A stretch of DNA of 64,000 bases from Dendrobium chrysotoxum (lineage: Eukaryota > Streptophyta > Magnoliopsida > Asparagales > Orchidaceae): assembly GCA_019925795.1 (NCBI GenBank), contig CM034314.1, positions 36,697,774 to 36,761,773 on the forward strand. Reading direction: 5' to 3'. The notes beneath the pieces are model-generated. The model saw only the letters and a list, made by a program, of their open reading frames with translations, ran no database searches and had not been told where the DNA came from. Made by a program: the position numbers and the translations under genes. Positions 8,985 through 21,255 of the stretch are shown here, one piece after another. How positions within the stretch are numbered: the first letter of the stretch is position 1; each line of letters begins with the position of its first letter.

Positions 8985-11900
8985 TAATTTTCTTTGGGAA
9001 ATGCTTAATTTCTAGAATTTTTAATTTTTGATATTAAACGCTCATTATGAATGATAAATCACCTCGAGAGGTGAACATATCGTTCCCAAATGGGTTCAAA
9101 TTTTAAATCCTTGGATTTAACTTGATTATCATAATCAAACTCAAGGACAAACAACATACGATCTCGAAAGATCAAAATGATGTTTAATCAACTGTTTGAT
9201 TATGTTAATCTGAATAAAAAGGATCATTAATTTCATAATAAAAAATACAATTATAATTGATATATCTCTCCGAAGAAAGAAGATATCAATTACTATCCAT
9301 AATTTGAATATGACGATAATGATCATCAATTTTGAATTTTCCAAAGATAATTAATTAAGGGTTTTGAAAAGTTTGATTTTGAAAATCTGGTTTGGGTTTC
9401 TAAATCTCCTATGAGCGCAAGCCCTCGTAGTTAATTACATCGTAGGAAACCAGAAAATTTCTTACGAATACTCTCGATTAAAATAGCGATACGAATTTTA
9501 TTTGGAATTTAAAACTTGATATCAAAGAAGGTTCAAGGACTAGAAATTTAATAAGGATTGGTTCAAAGTTGAACACTTTTTTTTGGAGTGAAACGAAGAA
9601 GAGTAGGAGGTGTTTTGAGATTCTAAATCATTTCAGAAACACCTCAGCCTATCCTAATGTTGGGCTTGAGTTTCATTGAAAGGGATTTAGGTTTGAGTGG
9701 TTAATTTTATTAGAAAGTGAGAATTAGATTCCTGGACGGTTGAGGTCTTAGGATTGAAGATCTGCCTCAGAATCTAAGTCTAAAATGGGTACTAAAAATT
9801 AGTAACCTAGATCCTAGCTAATGCAATGCAATCTGGACTTACCCCGGCCAAGATCGGGGAGCCAGCTAAACCACCTAAGCGCTTTAAAATCATGCATCCG
9901 GTCTTTAATGAAAGAGTGGTAAGAACATTATTTAAGAAAAGTTTAAGGAATTGGAGCTGACATCTAGAGCATATTCCTAATTGGCCCCTTAACATATGTT
10001 GGGTGAAATGATTGTGCTAGAAATGCAATTAAAGATTTAACTCAATTTTTAATTTATTTCTAATGCAATGGATGCAAATTGACTCGATTAAATGCTTAAA
10101 TCAGGATGAAGAAATTTTAAAATCAGGCTTAAAAAATAGATTTTTTCCTAGAAGATTGCACAGATCCCCTTGGATAGAACTACACCCTCATAAGCCAGGT
10201 GGTCTGCCAAAACCCGCAGGTGGGGAGGTGCTTAGCAAAGGAAGAGAAAAATGCTACAAAAATGTATATGAAAAACCTCCGGCGAGTCCGGGCTTACTTC
10301 TTAAAAGCGTTAGAGTTACTATCTGAGCCTAAAGTTTTTAAATTTTGTTTAAATAGAAATAGTTTTTTGATCGTACCCTCACGAGCCTTCGATCGAGTTC
10401 CAGGCTAAATCAAATACGACATGCAAGATCACCAAATAAACTATTAAAAGTATGTGGGTCCTTAATCTCAATCAACATCAAATAATCAATATTTAATTAA
10501 ATCAATTAAATAAAAACTCAAATTGAAAGTCCATAGGCAAGTGCCTTTTAATGATACAACCCAGGGTCTGTAGGAAAAGTAAAGTGGCCGGGCACCACTG
10601 ATAATAACCCGGATTCTAATCCTAAGATGCAAGTGACTTTGAGATTTGAGATTATTCAAGTACTTCACTTCTTTGTCTTCTTGGAACTCCTTGGATCGTC
10701 GGGTCTGGATATCCAAATGAAAAGAAACTCCCCCTTAATAGGGGTGTTATCTTTTCTCTTTGGATATTAAAAAAGTCATCCTAATTTGGATCTCCAAATG
10801 GAGAGGAACTCTCCCCTAAGGGATGTTCCTTCCTCTTTGGATTCCAAATTAGATGCTTAGCATCTCAATCTCAAAGTACTTAACAATTTACAACTCAAAT
10901 ACATTCAAATTACATTTGGATAAAATTTAAAATCTAGACTCAACAACCTGCAGGGTTATCATAATAATCAACAGTTTATATTTGACATCCCAAGTAGTTA
11001 ATATATTTAAAAATTAAAAAAGCTCAAACCAAGCACACTTGGCCATGCTCTTTTTGATTTAAAGGGGGCTCTTAAACGTTCTGGAGCACCTGCAGAAGAC
11101 AACATTAATTTTAAAGCTTTAATTATTGCCCCCTTTAATTTAATTGCCCTGTACGAGCATGACCACCTGCATAAGATTGAATTAGTACAAATCATCCCTA
11201 ACATAGGGGTAGATCTAACGTATAATCAATCATAACACAGAGTACAAAAAATAAATAAACAATCACAATAATTCTATTACTAGCAAATAGCATGCACTGA
11301 AAGCTCGAAAACCCGGCACACGTAAGTAGCAGAAAAGTAAACATCGGCCTAGCCTAAAACTAGAGTTGGTTTTTCTAGCAAACCATCTAAAGTGTGTGTA
11401 AGAGGCTGTGTGGGTGTTATATGTCCTAAGTAGGATTATTTAATTGAAGTTGTTTAATATTCTGGTTGGTTGAAAGGCTTAAAGGAGAATTTGATTGAAG
11501 TTTAAATCTTAATGGTTTGAATTTTTATTTTAAACTTGATTTTGATTATTCATTGGATACCACCTTTATTTCACACCGAGGCCGTGAAGTTTATTTCACC
11601 TTCCTTGAAGTTAATTTAATAGCCTCGTAGGCCTGGGTTACCTAGTGGTAGCCGGTATAATTAAATGATTTGAGCTCAAATTAAGATTTGAAGATTGATT
11701 GATTTTTAATTGAATTTGATTGGTTACTGGTTTAGAGTTAAATTGATGTTTTCTGAATTTTTTTTATGATTTGTTGAATTTTGGAATTTTCTGGATTATT
11801 TTATTCATTTAATTGAGGGGTCAAAAATTGATATTTTGATTTAAAGTGTCTTTTAAAATGTCAATATTTTATTAAAATAGTAGACCTTAATACAATCAAT

Positions 11901-13252
11901 TAGATAGTAAGTACGCTGAAATTAGATTTTTCTATATTTTATTATGAAGGTTTGAAGTTTTGAGTTGAATTTGAACTAGATTTGACCAAAAGTTGACTTT
12001 TTCACATTTGTTTGATTTCTGGAAACTTAATATTTTTGATAAATATTAGACCTCAAGATGAGTTGTATGCCTTTGAGTTTGCTCAATTTGGAGTTCATTT
12101 CAATTACTTATGAATTTTTGAAGTTTTGAGTATTTATTGAATTTTCAAAATTGCCTAATTAAGGCCCTTTTATTGGTTTGAGTCCAAAGGACCTCCAAAC
12201 TTCTTGGAATCAACTCCAAATGTCAAGAATGACCTAAGGAGTGATTATCAAGTGTTTGAGAAGTTTTTTAGAATTTTTTAATTATTTTAAATTAATTAAA
12301 TATTAAATTTCAATTAAACTTAATTTTGGAGTCCAATCAAGGGGCTTTTATTTTTCATTATTAAGGATTCAATTCTGGTCAGTTTGAGGTATTATTTATA
12401 ATTTATAGATTTTAATTGGATTTATTACATTTTCTGGAAGTTTTTTAAGGCTTAATTAAGGTTTAAGTTTGATTAAATAATTAAGGGGCTTAATGAATTT
12501 AAACTTCAGTGAGGAATTTTCCTAGGGCTGAGAGTGTCACTAAGTTCAAGTATTCAAAGTTTCAAGTCAATTTGAAGTGTATCCTAATTATTAAAATTAT
12601 TCTAAATTCTCTAATTAGGTCCTTAATTATTGTCCTTAATAATGTCACTAAGTTGATGGGTCTTAATCAATGTCCAACTAACCCTTGACATACACATGAA
12701 AGATGTGCACACATAATCACAATTAACTCCTAAGTTTAGGAGAGCCCTAAAACTAGGTGGTGTGTGCACCTATACATGCAAAAGAAGGTTAATTAATCAA
12801 TAAATAATCAATGAATAATTAATACATTAATTATTCATTGATTACACATCACTCCACACTAATTTTGTTCAAACATGCTTAATCTAGGTTTAGAATTTCA
12901 AGGGATCTCTCAAACATTAAAAATCTAAATATATATATTTTTAAAATAATATTTTAAAATATATATATACTTACATATGTTTGAAAGTAGAGGACTTAGG
13001 ATTAATATTTCAAAACATCATCAAAATAATTTGAAAATATCATAAGATAATTTTTACAATAAATTGAGAGATCCTCTGAATATTTAAGAAAATAATTTAA
13101 AATTGAATCATTAACTTTTAAAAATATTTAATAAAATATTAATTAAATATTAAAATAGTTAAATGATTAAAATTAGTTAAAATTAATTAAATTTTTAATT
13201 TTGAAAATAATTTTAAATTCAAATTCTTAATTATCTGAAAATTTCAAAGCAT

Positions 13253-13256
<4 letters not shown>

Positions 13257-13309
<53 letters not shown>
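13257..13309. repeat. (AT)n microsatellite inside LTR
   Basis: About 26 AT dinucleotides. The matching site in the other LTR (37441-37466) has only about half as many, so it changed length after insertion. Confidence 0.95.
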
Positions 13310-13313
<4 letters not shown>

Positions 13314-13523
13314 TTAAATTGACTTTATCTTGAATTTTTTTTTAAAAAAATTAGGTCAATTAAGTAAATTTTAAATTAATTTGAAATTAATTAATAATTT
13401 AAAAAAAATAAATTAAGTTAAATCTTAAATATTTCTAGATTTTTAAAGTTATTTAAAATTATTTTAATCTATTTTCAAAAAGATATTAATTAAATATTTA
13501 ACTATTTAATTAATTAAAGTTTA

Positions 13524-13527
<4 letters not shown>

Positions 13528-13600
<73 letters not shown>
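13528..13600. repeat. Second (AT)n microsatellite
   Basis: About 36 AT dinucleotides, interrupted near the end by 'gtatatgtat'. It lies in the segment absent from the right LTR. Confidence 0.95.
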
Positions 13601-13606
<6 letters not shown>

Positions 13607-14026
13607 GTATATATCTAAAATTAATCCATTTTAAAATTAAATATTTAATAATTAATTCAATCTTAAGTTAATATGAGTAATAAATTTTACTAATTTTTAA
13701 AAAAAAAGAAATTTTGAATTTTGAAAACTATTTAAATTAATATTTAATAAAATATTAAGTAAAATTTAAATATTTAATATTTTAAATTATTCAAAATACT
13801 TTAAATATTTCGATTTGAAATTAATTTTAAATTAAAGTTTATGAAATTATATGAATTTTGATATAAAATATTAAAATTTTGAAATTATAATTATTTTTTT
13901 ATAATTTGTTTAAGCTTTCTGGATTTTATAACAATTTAAAATAAAATTAAAAAAAAAATATTGTTTAGCGGCAGGAGGACCACGTGGCGGCCGCTGATTG
14001 GGTATCGTAAAACGCAGTGGCGGTGC

Positions 14027-14067
14027 CCAATCATTGGCAATGATTGGCGCCGCCACCAATCATTGCC
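14027..14067. promoter_or_regulatory. Overlapping CCAAT inverted repeats in the LTR
   Basis: Two interlocked palindromes share one arm. One has 10-bp arms around a single base (14027-14047). The other has 12-bp arms (14036-14047 and 14056-14067) around an 8-nt loop. All arms contain CCAAT or ATTGG. The surroundings (13970-14400) are unusually GC-rich for this LTR. Confidence 0.7.
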
Positions 14068-14243
14068 CCTAGATTTAAAAGATGCATGACTCCACACGGC
14101 ATTACTAATCCGCATCAGTAGCAAGTGATGTCCGTTCGATCGAGCGTGGGATTGAATGTACGACTCTAATTGAGCCGGACGACAATCAGAAATGTGGGAT
14201 CACTCTAATGGCTGGAAGGAACCGCGGGAAGGCTGGATCTCGG

Positions 14244-14265
14244 CCGTTGATTTCATAATCAACGG
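14244..14265. promoter_or_regulatory. Perfect 9-bp inverted repeat in the LTR
   Basis: Arms CCGTTGATT and AATCAACGG are separated by 'tcat'. A third partial copy ('aatcaacgattgagatc') follows about 10 bp later. Its place is near the candidate core promoter, so a regulatory or transcript-structure role is possible. Confidence 0.6.
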
Positions 14266-14604
14266 TCGAGATTATAATCAACGATTGAGATCCTGCGCAG
14301 TTCAACCGGGCTATGAACCGAGCCCTAGAACCCTTTTTTCAGCTCGTTCTCCCAATCGGATCCACCATTTCACTGGAAATTTTAAACTCAAATTGAATGC
14401 ATGAACATAATCAATGTGGATATGTTCGAATAATTAAATAGACGCTTAATAAAATGCTAATTTCTCCTAAGTGTGCTAACTTAGGGTTTGAGATATTACC
14501 TTAACCAATCAATGGATTGAAGCGATTTCAAATTCTCTGAGCTTATTGACTGTCCATGCTTAATTTATCTTCAGGGGTCGAGATCTGGAAAGCTTTATAT
14601 CAAG

Positions 14605-14611
14605 CTTTATA
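14605..14611 (-). promoter_or_regulatory. Candidate TATA box of the giant LTR
   Basis: The minus strand reads GGCTATAAAGC. In element sense it lies about 2.3 kb from the LTR start and downstream of the W-box cluster, a sensible U3 promoter position. The segment holding it is absent from the right (5') LTR. No transcript evidence, so provisional. Confidence 0.4.
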
Positions 14612-15079
14612 GCCTTTGGAAGGATTTTAGCTTGAGCTCGCCGGGAAGCTCATCGCCGGTGACTTCTAGCGGCTGGATTCGGCTTGGGATATACATGGGA
14701 GGATATTAAATGCTAGAATGAGCAGAGAGCTCAGTTGGGGGTTTTAGTCTAGAGAGAGTGTAGGGAAGAATGATGGCTCATCTTGCCCATTTCCTCAATT
14801 CAAAACGTCCTTGCTCAATGTAGACGGCTTTGATTTGTTTAGAAGTTTTCCGTGATGATGCCAGCTGTCCTTTGGCAGTTAGAGCAGCAGGGAGTGAAGG
14901 AATAAAAGGACATGCCATGTGGAAAGGGTGCTTTGTCCCCATGTGAGCGTGTGGGGATGATATGAGCTGTTGGATCTTGATCCAAAGGCTAGGAGAGGCT
15001 CTAGAAAGCTTCTAGAGTTTGATTATACAGCTGGATGGGCTTTAGAATGAGTGAGGAGGTTTAAATAAAGAGCTTTGAC

Positions 15080-16045
15080 CACTCTAACCTAATTATTTGA
15101 CCATTTGACTGGTCAAACAGTCAAATGAATTGCTGAAGTGGCATCTAGAGGCTATAGGGTGCTATTTGAATGTACCCCTAGGGGCTTAATTAAGGGTGCC
15201 TAGTGATCTAGTTAAATGTATAGGAATTTAACTAAGATCAAAAGGTTGACTTGGTCAAACTAATCAAAAGTTGATTCATGGTGAGTTTAGGAGCATTTAA
15301 ACTATGGATTGAACGCATTTGAATGTTTAATGAAGTTCGAAATAAATTAATTTAATTAAGTACACTGAGTTGAATCAAAAGGGTCGATTTTGACCAAGTT
15401 CAAACCCAGTTGACCCAATCAACTGTTGATTGGGTCAAGAGTCCAAACACATCCAAATCATTGGGGAATGTGTTCAAAGGAGATTTGATGAAATTTGAAT
15501 GCATCTGGGGTTTGATTTGAAGTAGGGAGGCTTAAGGGTTTGAAGTGGTCAACCTAAGTTTACTTGGTCAAGAAGGATGACCCAAGGCTAGAGACTGGGT
15601 CCAACTAGTTCAGAATGACATTCTGAGTCTACTGGTAGTGGTCTCAAAGTTTGGGGAAGTCATTTGGTTAAAATGACCTGTTTGGGCCCTTAATGGGCCT
15701 TTAGGTCAACCCTGGTTGACTTGGTCAGCCAGGTGGGTCCAGGGTCTAGAAATGGGCTCAATAGATTTGGTTTGATATTTGGAGACCAATGAAGGTGGTC
15801 CCAAGATCTGAGGAGGTCATTGGGTCAAAATGACCTATTTGAACCCTAAAGGACCTTCTTGGTCAACCTAGGTTGACTTGATCAACTAGGTTGACCCAAG
15901 GGCTGGTTTTGGGTCCAACAGGTTTGGTTTGATAATTAAAACTTGCTAGAAGTGGTTGCATTTGGTTTGAAACTCATTTGGTTCAAATGACCATTTTGAC
16001 CCATAGGGGTATTTTGGTCATTTTGACCCCTGGTCAACTAGGGGT
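15080..16045. promoter_or_regulatory. W-box (TTGAC) cluster in the giant LTR U3
   Basis: At least 20 TTGAC cores (both strands) occur in about 1 kb, often facing each other as in 'ggttgacttggtcaa' and 'ggtcaacctaggttgac'. Chance expectation for this length is about 2. TTGAC is the core of WRKY-factor sites. The cluster is kept in the right LTR (about 37850-38820), and a similar one is in the diverged plus-strand LTR (about 41460-42300). Confidence 0.65.
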
Positions 16046-16896
16046 CAAAATTGAGTCCAAAAAAATGTGGTTTATTGCTCAATGGGTCATAATTAAGGGT
16101 CTGGAAGTGATTTGAGGGTTTGGAGAATGCTCCAAGGTCAGGATCCACTAGGTGGCAGGTCCAGTGGTATAGACTATAAATATTTGAAGATTTTACAGCC
16201 TTTGGATTTTAATCCAGTTTTTGGGGTTAGAGACCTCAGAATGGGCTCAAATTTGGAGGGTTGCCTCTAGAGACATGTCACATCAGTGTGTCATTTGATA
16301 GGGTTTGGAAATATTCAAAGATTCATTGAAAAAGGCTTTCAGGATTTAGTCCTTTAGCCTTTGATTTGAGTCTGGAAATCTAGTTTTGAGATGGATTTTG
16401 AGTTTGAATGATAGGGTTTGAATTACCCAAATCATTTATGATCATTTGAAGATCATAAATGATAGGACAGGGTTGAAACCTAATCAAAGATAGAATCAAG
16501 GTTTGAACTAGAGTTTGAATTTTGAACTGGATTGAATTCTAGATTTGAATGGGACTTTTGAATTTGAATGTTTAGGCTTGAGTTATCTAAATGATTCATA
16601 ATCCTTTAAATGATTATGAGTGATTGGATAGGATGTGAGTTTGATAAAAGGCTAGATCAAGATTTGAATTAAAATTGAGGCCTGGATAGATCTAGAATCT
16701 GGATATGTTTAAAGTCTGGATTGATTGAAGATCTGGACTGATCTAGAGGAATCCTATGGTTTAAAATAGATCCCAGGGTCTAGCTCAGCTTAAAGGAATC
16801 CTAGGGTCTAGAATAGATCCTAGGGACTGAAGTCTAGGAAACCCTAAGGTCTAGATTAGTCCTACTAACCTCATACAAAAATGAGGTCAACAAATG

Positions 16897-16907
16897 GACC
16901 CCCAATA
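16897..16907 (-). other. Polypurine tract of the giant element
   Basis: The minus strand reads ATTGGGGGTCC, ending 4 nt before the LTR start. The plus-strand relative has AGGGGAC at the same place before its LTR, which supports the call. Confidence 0.65.
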
Positions 16908-17029
16908 TATGTAATAGAATGAAGTTCTATTGCACATATTAGTGTTGACCGAATAAAATGGTCAAGTCTGGATTTTTGATTCCAAAGGAAAGCAAAATCT
17001 ATCCCTGGGGAATCAAAGGTTTAAATTGG

Positions 17030-19030
17030 TACCAGGGTAGTGCCATAGAAGGCGTACTCTACCACTAGTGGGTCTGGTCCTAAGGGAAGGAGAATCCTAA
17101 CCTTAAGGGAAGAAAGTCTAGGGTATCGTATAGGAAGGAAGAATTCTTAACTATAGAGGATTAAATTTAGATTTGATTCTAAGGTAAAGGAAATCCTAAC
17201 CCTAGAAGATTGAGTTTTGAAATGATACTAAGGTAGTGCTAGGGACAGCGTGCTCTACCACTAGTAGATCTAGTCCTAAGGGAAGAAACATCTAACCCTA
17301 AGGAAAGGAGGTTGAGTGGTCGTATAGAAAGAAGGAACTTCTAGCTATAAGGGATCGAGTTTGAATTTTGAATCTAAGGAAAGGGAAAACCTAACCCCAG
17401 AGAAATGAATTTGAAATGGTACTAGGGTAGTGCTGAGGACAGCGTACTCTACCACTAATAGATCTAATCCTAAAGGAAAGGATATCCTAACCCTAAAGGA
17501 AAAGAAGGTCTGAATGATCATGTAGGAAGGAAGAATTCCTAACTACAGAGGATCGAGTTAAAATTTGATACTAAGGTAGTGCCATGAGGGGCCTACCCTA
17601 CCACTAGTGGATCTAATCTTAAGGAAAGGAAGAGATACATGTCCTTAAAGAGAAGATGATTGAATTAAAATTGAACCTGGAGAGTCTAATCCTATGGGAA
17701 AGAGAATACATAACCCTAAGGAGAAGAAAACCTGGATGATCCTATAGGAAGAAAGAACTTCTAACTATAAAGGATATATCTTAATTTGATACTAGGGTAG
17801 TGCCATGAATGGCGTACTCTACCACTAGTAAATCTAATCTTAAGGAAAGGATAAAGAACCTAACCCTAAAGAAAAGAAGGGTTGATTTTGCAACTTGAAA
17901 TTAAATCCAGGACGATGCTACAGGGGACTTACTCCATCACTGGGAAATCTAATCCTAAGGGAAGGAAGAAAAACCTAACCTTAAGGAAAAGAAAGTTTGA
18001 TTGTATATTTGAGACTGAATTCAGGACGGTGCCACAGGGGACTTATTCCATCACTGGGGAGTTTAATCATAAGGGAAGGAGAAAAGCCTAACCTTGAGGA
18101 GAAGAGAGTTTGATTTTAGAATTAAATCTTGGACGGTACCATAGAGGACTTACTCCATCACTGGGGAGTCTAATCCTAAGAGAAGGAGAAGAACCTATCC
18201 TAAGTAAGAGAGAACTGGATGATCTCGTAGGAATAGAGTATTGCTTCCTATAAGAGATTAGACTTAAAGTTCTGAATTTTGAAACTAGAATGGTGCCGCA
18301 GAGGGCATTATCCATCACTAGTAGATCTAATCCTAAGGAGAGAAAGCACGATGCCTCACATCTATCCTTAATGAAAAGAAGACTTGAGGACCCTGAGGGA
18401 AGGAAGCATTGCTTCCCACAGAAGGTCGGATCTAGATTTTAAACCTAGAATGGTGCCACAGAAGGCGTTATCCATCACTAGAAGATCTAATCCTAAGGAA
18501 AGAAAGCACAATGACTCACATCTAACCTTAAGGAAAAGAAAATTGGATGATCCTGTGAGAAGGAAGCATTGCTTCGCACAGAATCGGGTCTGGACTGATC
18601 GTATGTAAAGGAATCTTTCTTTACATAGAGGATCAGGTCTGGATGATCGTATATAAAGGAAACTTGCTCTATATAGAGGATCGGGTCTGGAGTGATCATG
18701 TGTAGAGGAAGCTTGCTCTGCACAGAGGATCAAGTCTGGAGTGATCGTATGTGAAGGAAACTTGCTTCACACAGAGGTTTGAGTCTTGATGAAAACTAGG
18801 ATGGTGCCATAAAGGGTGTGCTCCATCACTAGTAGATGATCTTGTGGAGAGGAACCTTGCTCTACACAAAAGATTGGGTCTAGGTGATCATGTGGGAAGG
18901 AAACTTGCTTCACACAGAGGATCTGGTCTGGAGTGATCAAGTGTAGAGGGAACTTGCTTTACACAGAGGATCAAAACTGGATGATCATATGTGGAGGGAA
19001 CTTGCTCTACATAGAGGATCGAACTTGAAT
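17030..19030 (-). repeat. Array of hairpin-bearing units inside the giant element
   Basis: Two themes alternate. One is 'gtagtgcca...gcgtactctaccactagtag' (about 17037, 17230, 17427, 17577, 17790, then diverged copies at about 17913, 18017, 18135, 18290, 18450 and 18802). The other is a hairpin with a conserved 'ggaaacttgc' type loop: TATAG/CTATA (17129, 17151), TGTAG/CTACA (17521, 17543), ATGTAAAG/CTTTACAT (18603, 18619), TATATA/TATATA (18650, 18670), TGTGTAGAG/CTCTGCACA (18699, 18716) and TGTGAAG/CTTCACA (18750, 18765). From about 18590 the hairpin units are tandem at about 50-60 bp. Related units, in the other orientation, form the array around 39702-40620. Confidence 0.8.
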
Positions 19031-19059
19031 TCTGGAACTTGAGATTTGAATGATTTTTT

Positions 19060-19370
19060 AATTTGAATTTTAATTTGAAGATTTTTGAATCTAAAGATGT
19101 TTGAATTTGAAATTTGATTTGAATTGATTTTGAATTTGAGGGATTTGAATTTAAAATTTGATTTGATTTTGATTTATTTGAATTTGAAAGGTTTTGAAAT
19201 TGATTTGATTTAATTTTGAATTTGAGGATTTTGAATTTGAAAAATATTTGATTTTGATTCATCTTAAATTTGATTTTGAATTTTGAATTTGAATTGTGTT
19301 TGATTTGATTTTCAATCTTAAAATTTGAATTTGATTGTGAATTCAAAATGTTTTGAAATTGATTTTAAGT
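19060..19370. repeat. Low-complexity 'tttgaatttgaa' tract
   Basis: Built from TTTGAA and TTTGATT words. The 152-codon open frame on the minus strand (N, K, S and Q-rich) is composition-driven and not a gene. Confidence 0.85.
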
Positions 19371-19439
19371 TTGACACTATCTGGCATGGTACTTCCTGAA
19401 GAGCCTTCCCAATATTTAAAAATAATAGGTGGCATTCTC

Positions 19440-19650
19440 GAGGGTTGATCAGTCAATTAGAAATTATCTCAAAGATCATCATTAGAATGAACGATCCAGT
19501 CAATGTTGACTCAAACTTTCCATTAAATTTATAATGGATTAGAAGTGGTCTACAAAAGACTACGACCAAGTCTCCTACTTGGGGAGTTCTAAAGTGACAC
19601 AACTTATTAGTATCTTGAATCAAACGTGACTTATGAACTTTCAAACTTTA
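19440..19650 (-). pseudogene. Possible integrase C-terminal remnant (Ty3/gypsy)
   Basis: The minus strand encodes HFRTPQVGDLVVVFCRPLL followed shortly by NGKFESTLTG. This resembles the tail of gypsy integrases, where a basic region is followed by VGDLVL...RP and, some residues later, GKF..KW.GPF. The key W and GP are gone and a stop follows. Its place (sense strand, upstream of the terminal array and 3' LTR) is where the end of pol would be, so it may be all that is left of pol. Short and diverged, so moderate confidence only. Confidence 0.45.
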
Positions 19651-20380
19651 CTGAGCTTAATTTAATTTTTATTTGAATCCCTCGAACTCTTTGAATTGGA
19701 TTCGGGCACTTTGCTCAACTATAGTTTGATTTTGAACAGCAAGTCCCAACAAAGGAAACTACGCCTCTAGATTAGAATGATCTAGGACCCAGTACAGGGT
19801 GTGGTTTGATTGTGAACGATAATTTCCAGCATTATAAAATACTCATCTAGTGGGATTAATTTTGGACCCAGTATAGAGTGTAATTTTATATAGAAGGCCT
19901 TAATAGAAAGATGCCTATGTGCAAGGACTTACACACATTCCTCAAGGACTATATTTAAATTTTTATCAAGAGTCGAAAATTTCATTCTCTTTATTAGAAA
20001 ACTTCCTCTAGCTATTTGGACCCTGTCGGAACGACAAGAGGGAACAAATTTAGAAGTACAGTGAAAAGCTGAGTGACTACAACTAACCTGAAAAGGTTAT
20101 AGGAATTAAGTTTTGTTGACCTAGACCAAGTTTCGTAGAAACTAAACTGGGGTTTCCCTTGAATATTTTGAAAAAAAAATCAATTTTAAAGAAGTTTAAG
20201 TTGAATAAAGAAATTTGATTTTTTCAATTCTCTAACACGAGAGATTTTTGTATCTTGATAGATTATCGATGCACAACAAAAAAAATTCTGGATTCAAGAT
20301 TTGGCAAAGTCAAGTAATTTAAAGTTGACTGGATCTTTTGAGATTAAAACATTTAGAAAAAGGGAGCCTTATTCTTTTTC
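19651..20380. other. Interior of giant element, no gene seen
   Basis: No further integrase or reverse-transcriptase motif could be read on the minus strand upstream of the remnant. No repeats stand out. Confidence 0.45.
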
Positions 20381-20535
20381 TGGTGGCGCACGTTGCGCAT
20401 CTTTTGATTTATAGTGCATTTTGCACTGTTTCCCCCCCCCCTCTTTTTTTTTTGAATTTTGGCGCATTCGTGCATCTTTTATTTTATTGTGCATTTGCAC
20501 TGCTTTTGAATTTTTTGCGCATTCACGCATCTTTT
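20381..20535. repeat. T-rich array of small palindromes in the giant element
   Basis: Short palindromes separated by 'atcttttgattt' type spacers: GCGCA-cgt-TGCGC (20386-20398), GTGCA-ttt-TGCAC (20414-20426), a GCGC...GTGC variant (20462-), GTGCA-tt-TGCAC (20489-20500) and GCGCATTCACGC (about 20517). A run of 10 C followed by T sits between them. The same style of array is in the Sirevirus at 25670-25850. Confidence 0.75.
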
Positions 20536-21255
20536 TGAATTTATTTTGATTTTGAGAAGAGGCTGCACCTACTTTATTTTTAATGCCCGGATTATATCTC
20601 AAGTATAAGAGAAGAGAACTCACTCTCTTATACAAAGAAGAATAATCCTAAAGGCAGGACCCAATATTTTTGAGAAGAATATTGGCTTGACTTTTGAAAA
20701 TCATTAAACAGATTCTAAGCACGCAAGAGATATCTATTAAGATAGAAAATTGCGAGAAAATTGAGAAGATTTTCATTTCAAATATCAACTTATGTTTGAC
20801 ATTGATTTTAGTTCAACAATTAAATCAATCCCACAAAAGAGGTGGGAGGCAGGGGTATTCAAATATTTGATGGAGTCAACAACAACTTTCTCCTGCTTAA
20901 GACTTAAAGTAGAGGTCAATTTTCTTTAAAAAGATGATTCAACTATCGTGAAAATTTAAACTCAGTACACTTGAGAAATTGAAGGCTTTCCTTAAAAAGA
21001 AATTGCAAATCTAGGTGGCAAGACCCTAGTAGTACGGGATTAGATTCCTACGATCTCCTTGGAGGGAGAGACTATTATTGGGTCTGCACTATCCTTAGAA
21101 GTTATTGCATTACTTTAATTAAAAGATTTATCTCGATAGGACCCCATTGAAAGTTAACTTTTGATGGTATCACTATCTGATATAATCTTAGATTATTCTC
21201 TCATCTCCCATTACTAGCGGTCTAGTAATTAGAAGAGTGGCATCCCAAGTGGTTT
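20536..21255. other. Interior of giant element, no gene seen
   Basis: Non-coding between the palindrome array and the unrecognised reading frame. No motif found. Confidence 0.45.

Larger units (their letters stand above)
8985..16892 (-). repeat. 3' LTR of the giant element (7.9 kb)
   Basis: It aligns to 33391-39701 over its whole length except two segments missing from the right copy (about 10715-10989 and 13424-14818). In element sense it starts TGTTGACCTCA and opens with a perfect inverted repeat (TGACCTCAT / ATGAGGTCA). Its other end is truncated: the last 34 bp present in the right copy before 'taattttctttggg' are absent here. No protein-coding gene is supported inside. Short frames that occur in both copies reflect recent common origin. 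Confidence 0.88.

Noticed and set aside
10063..10408. Plus-strand frame of 87 codons that recurs at 34495-34767
   Set aside because: The two sites are the two LTRs of one element, so shared open frames are expected. It is antisense to the element and has no domain.
11007..11204. Minus-strand 65-codon frame present in both LTRs (also 35162-35368)
   Set aside because: Sense orientation is intriguing, but LTR duplication explains the conservation, and nothing shows translation.
18888..19346. 152-codon minus-strand frame rich in N, K, S and Q
   Set aside because: Direct product of the TTTGAA low-complexity tract.
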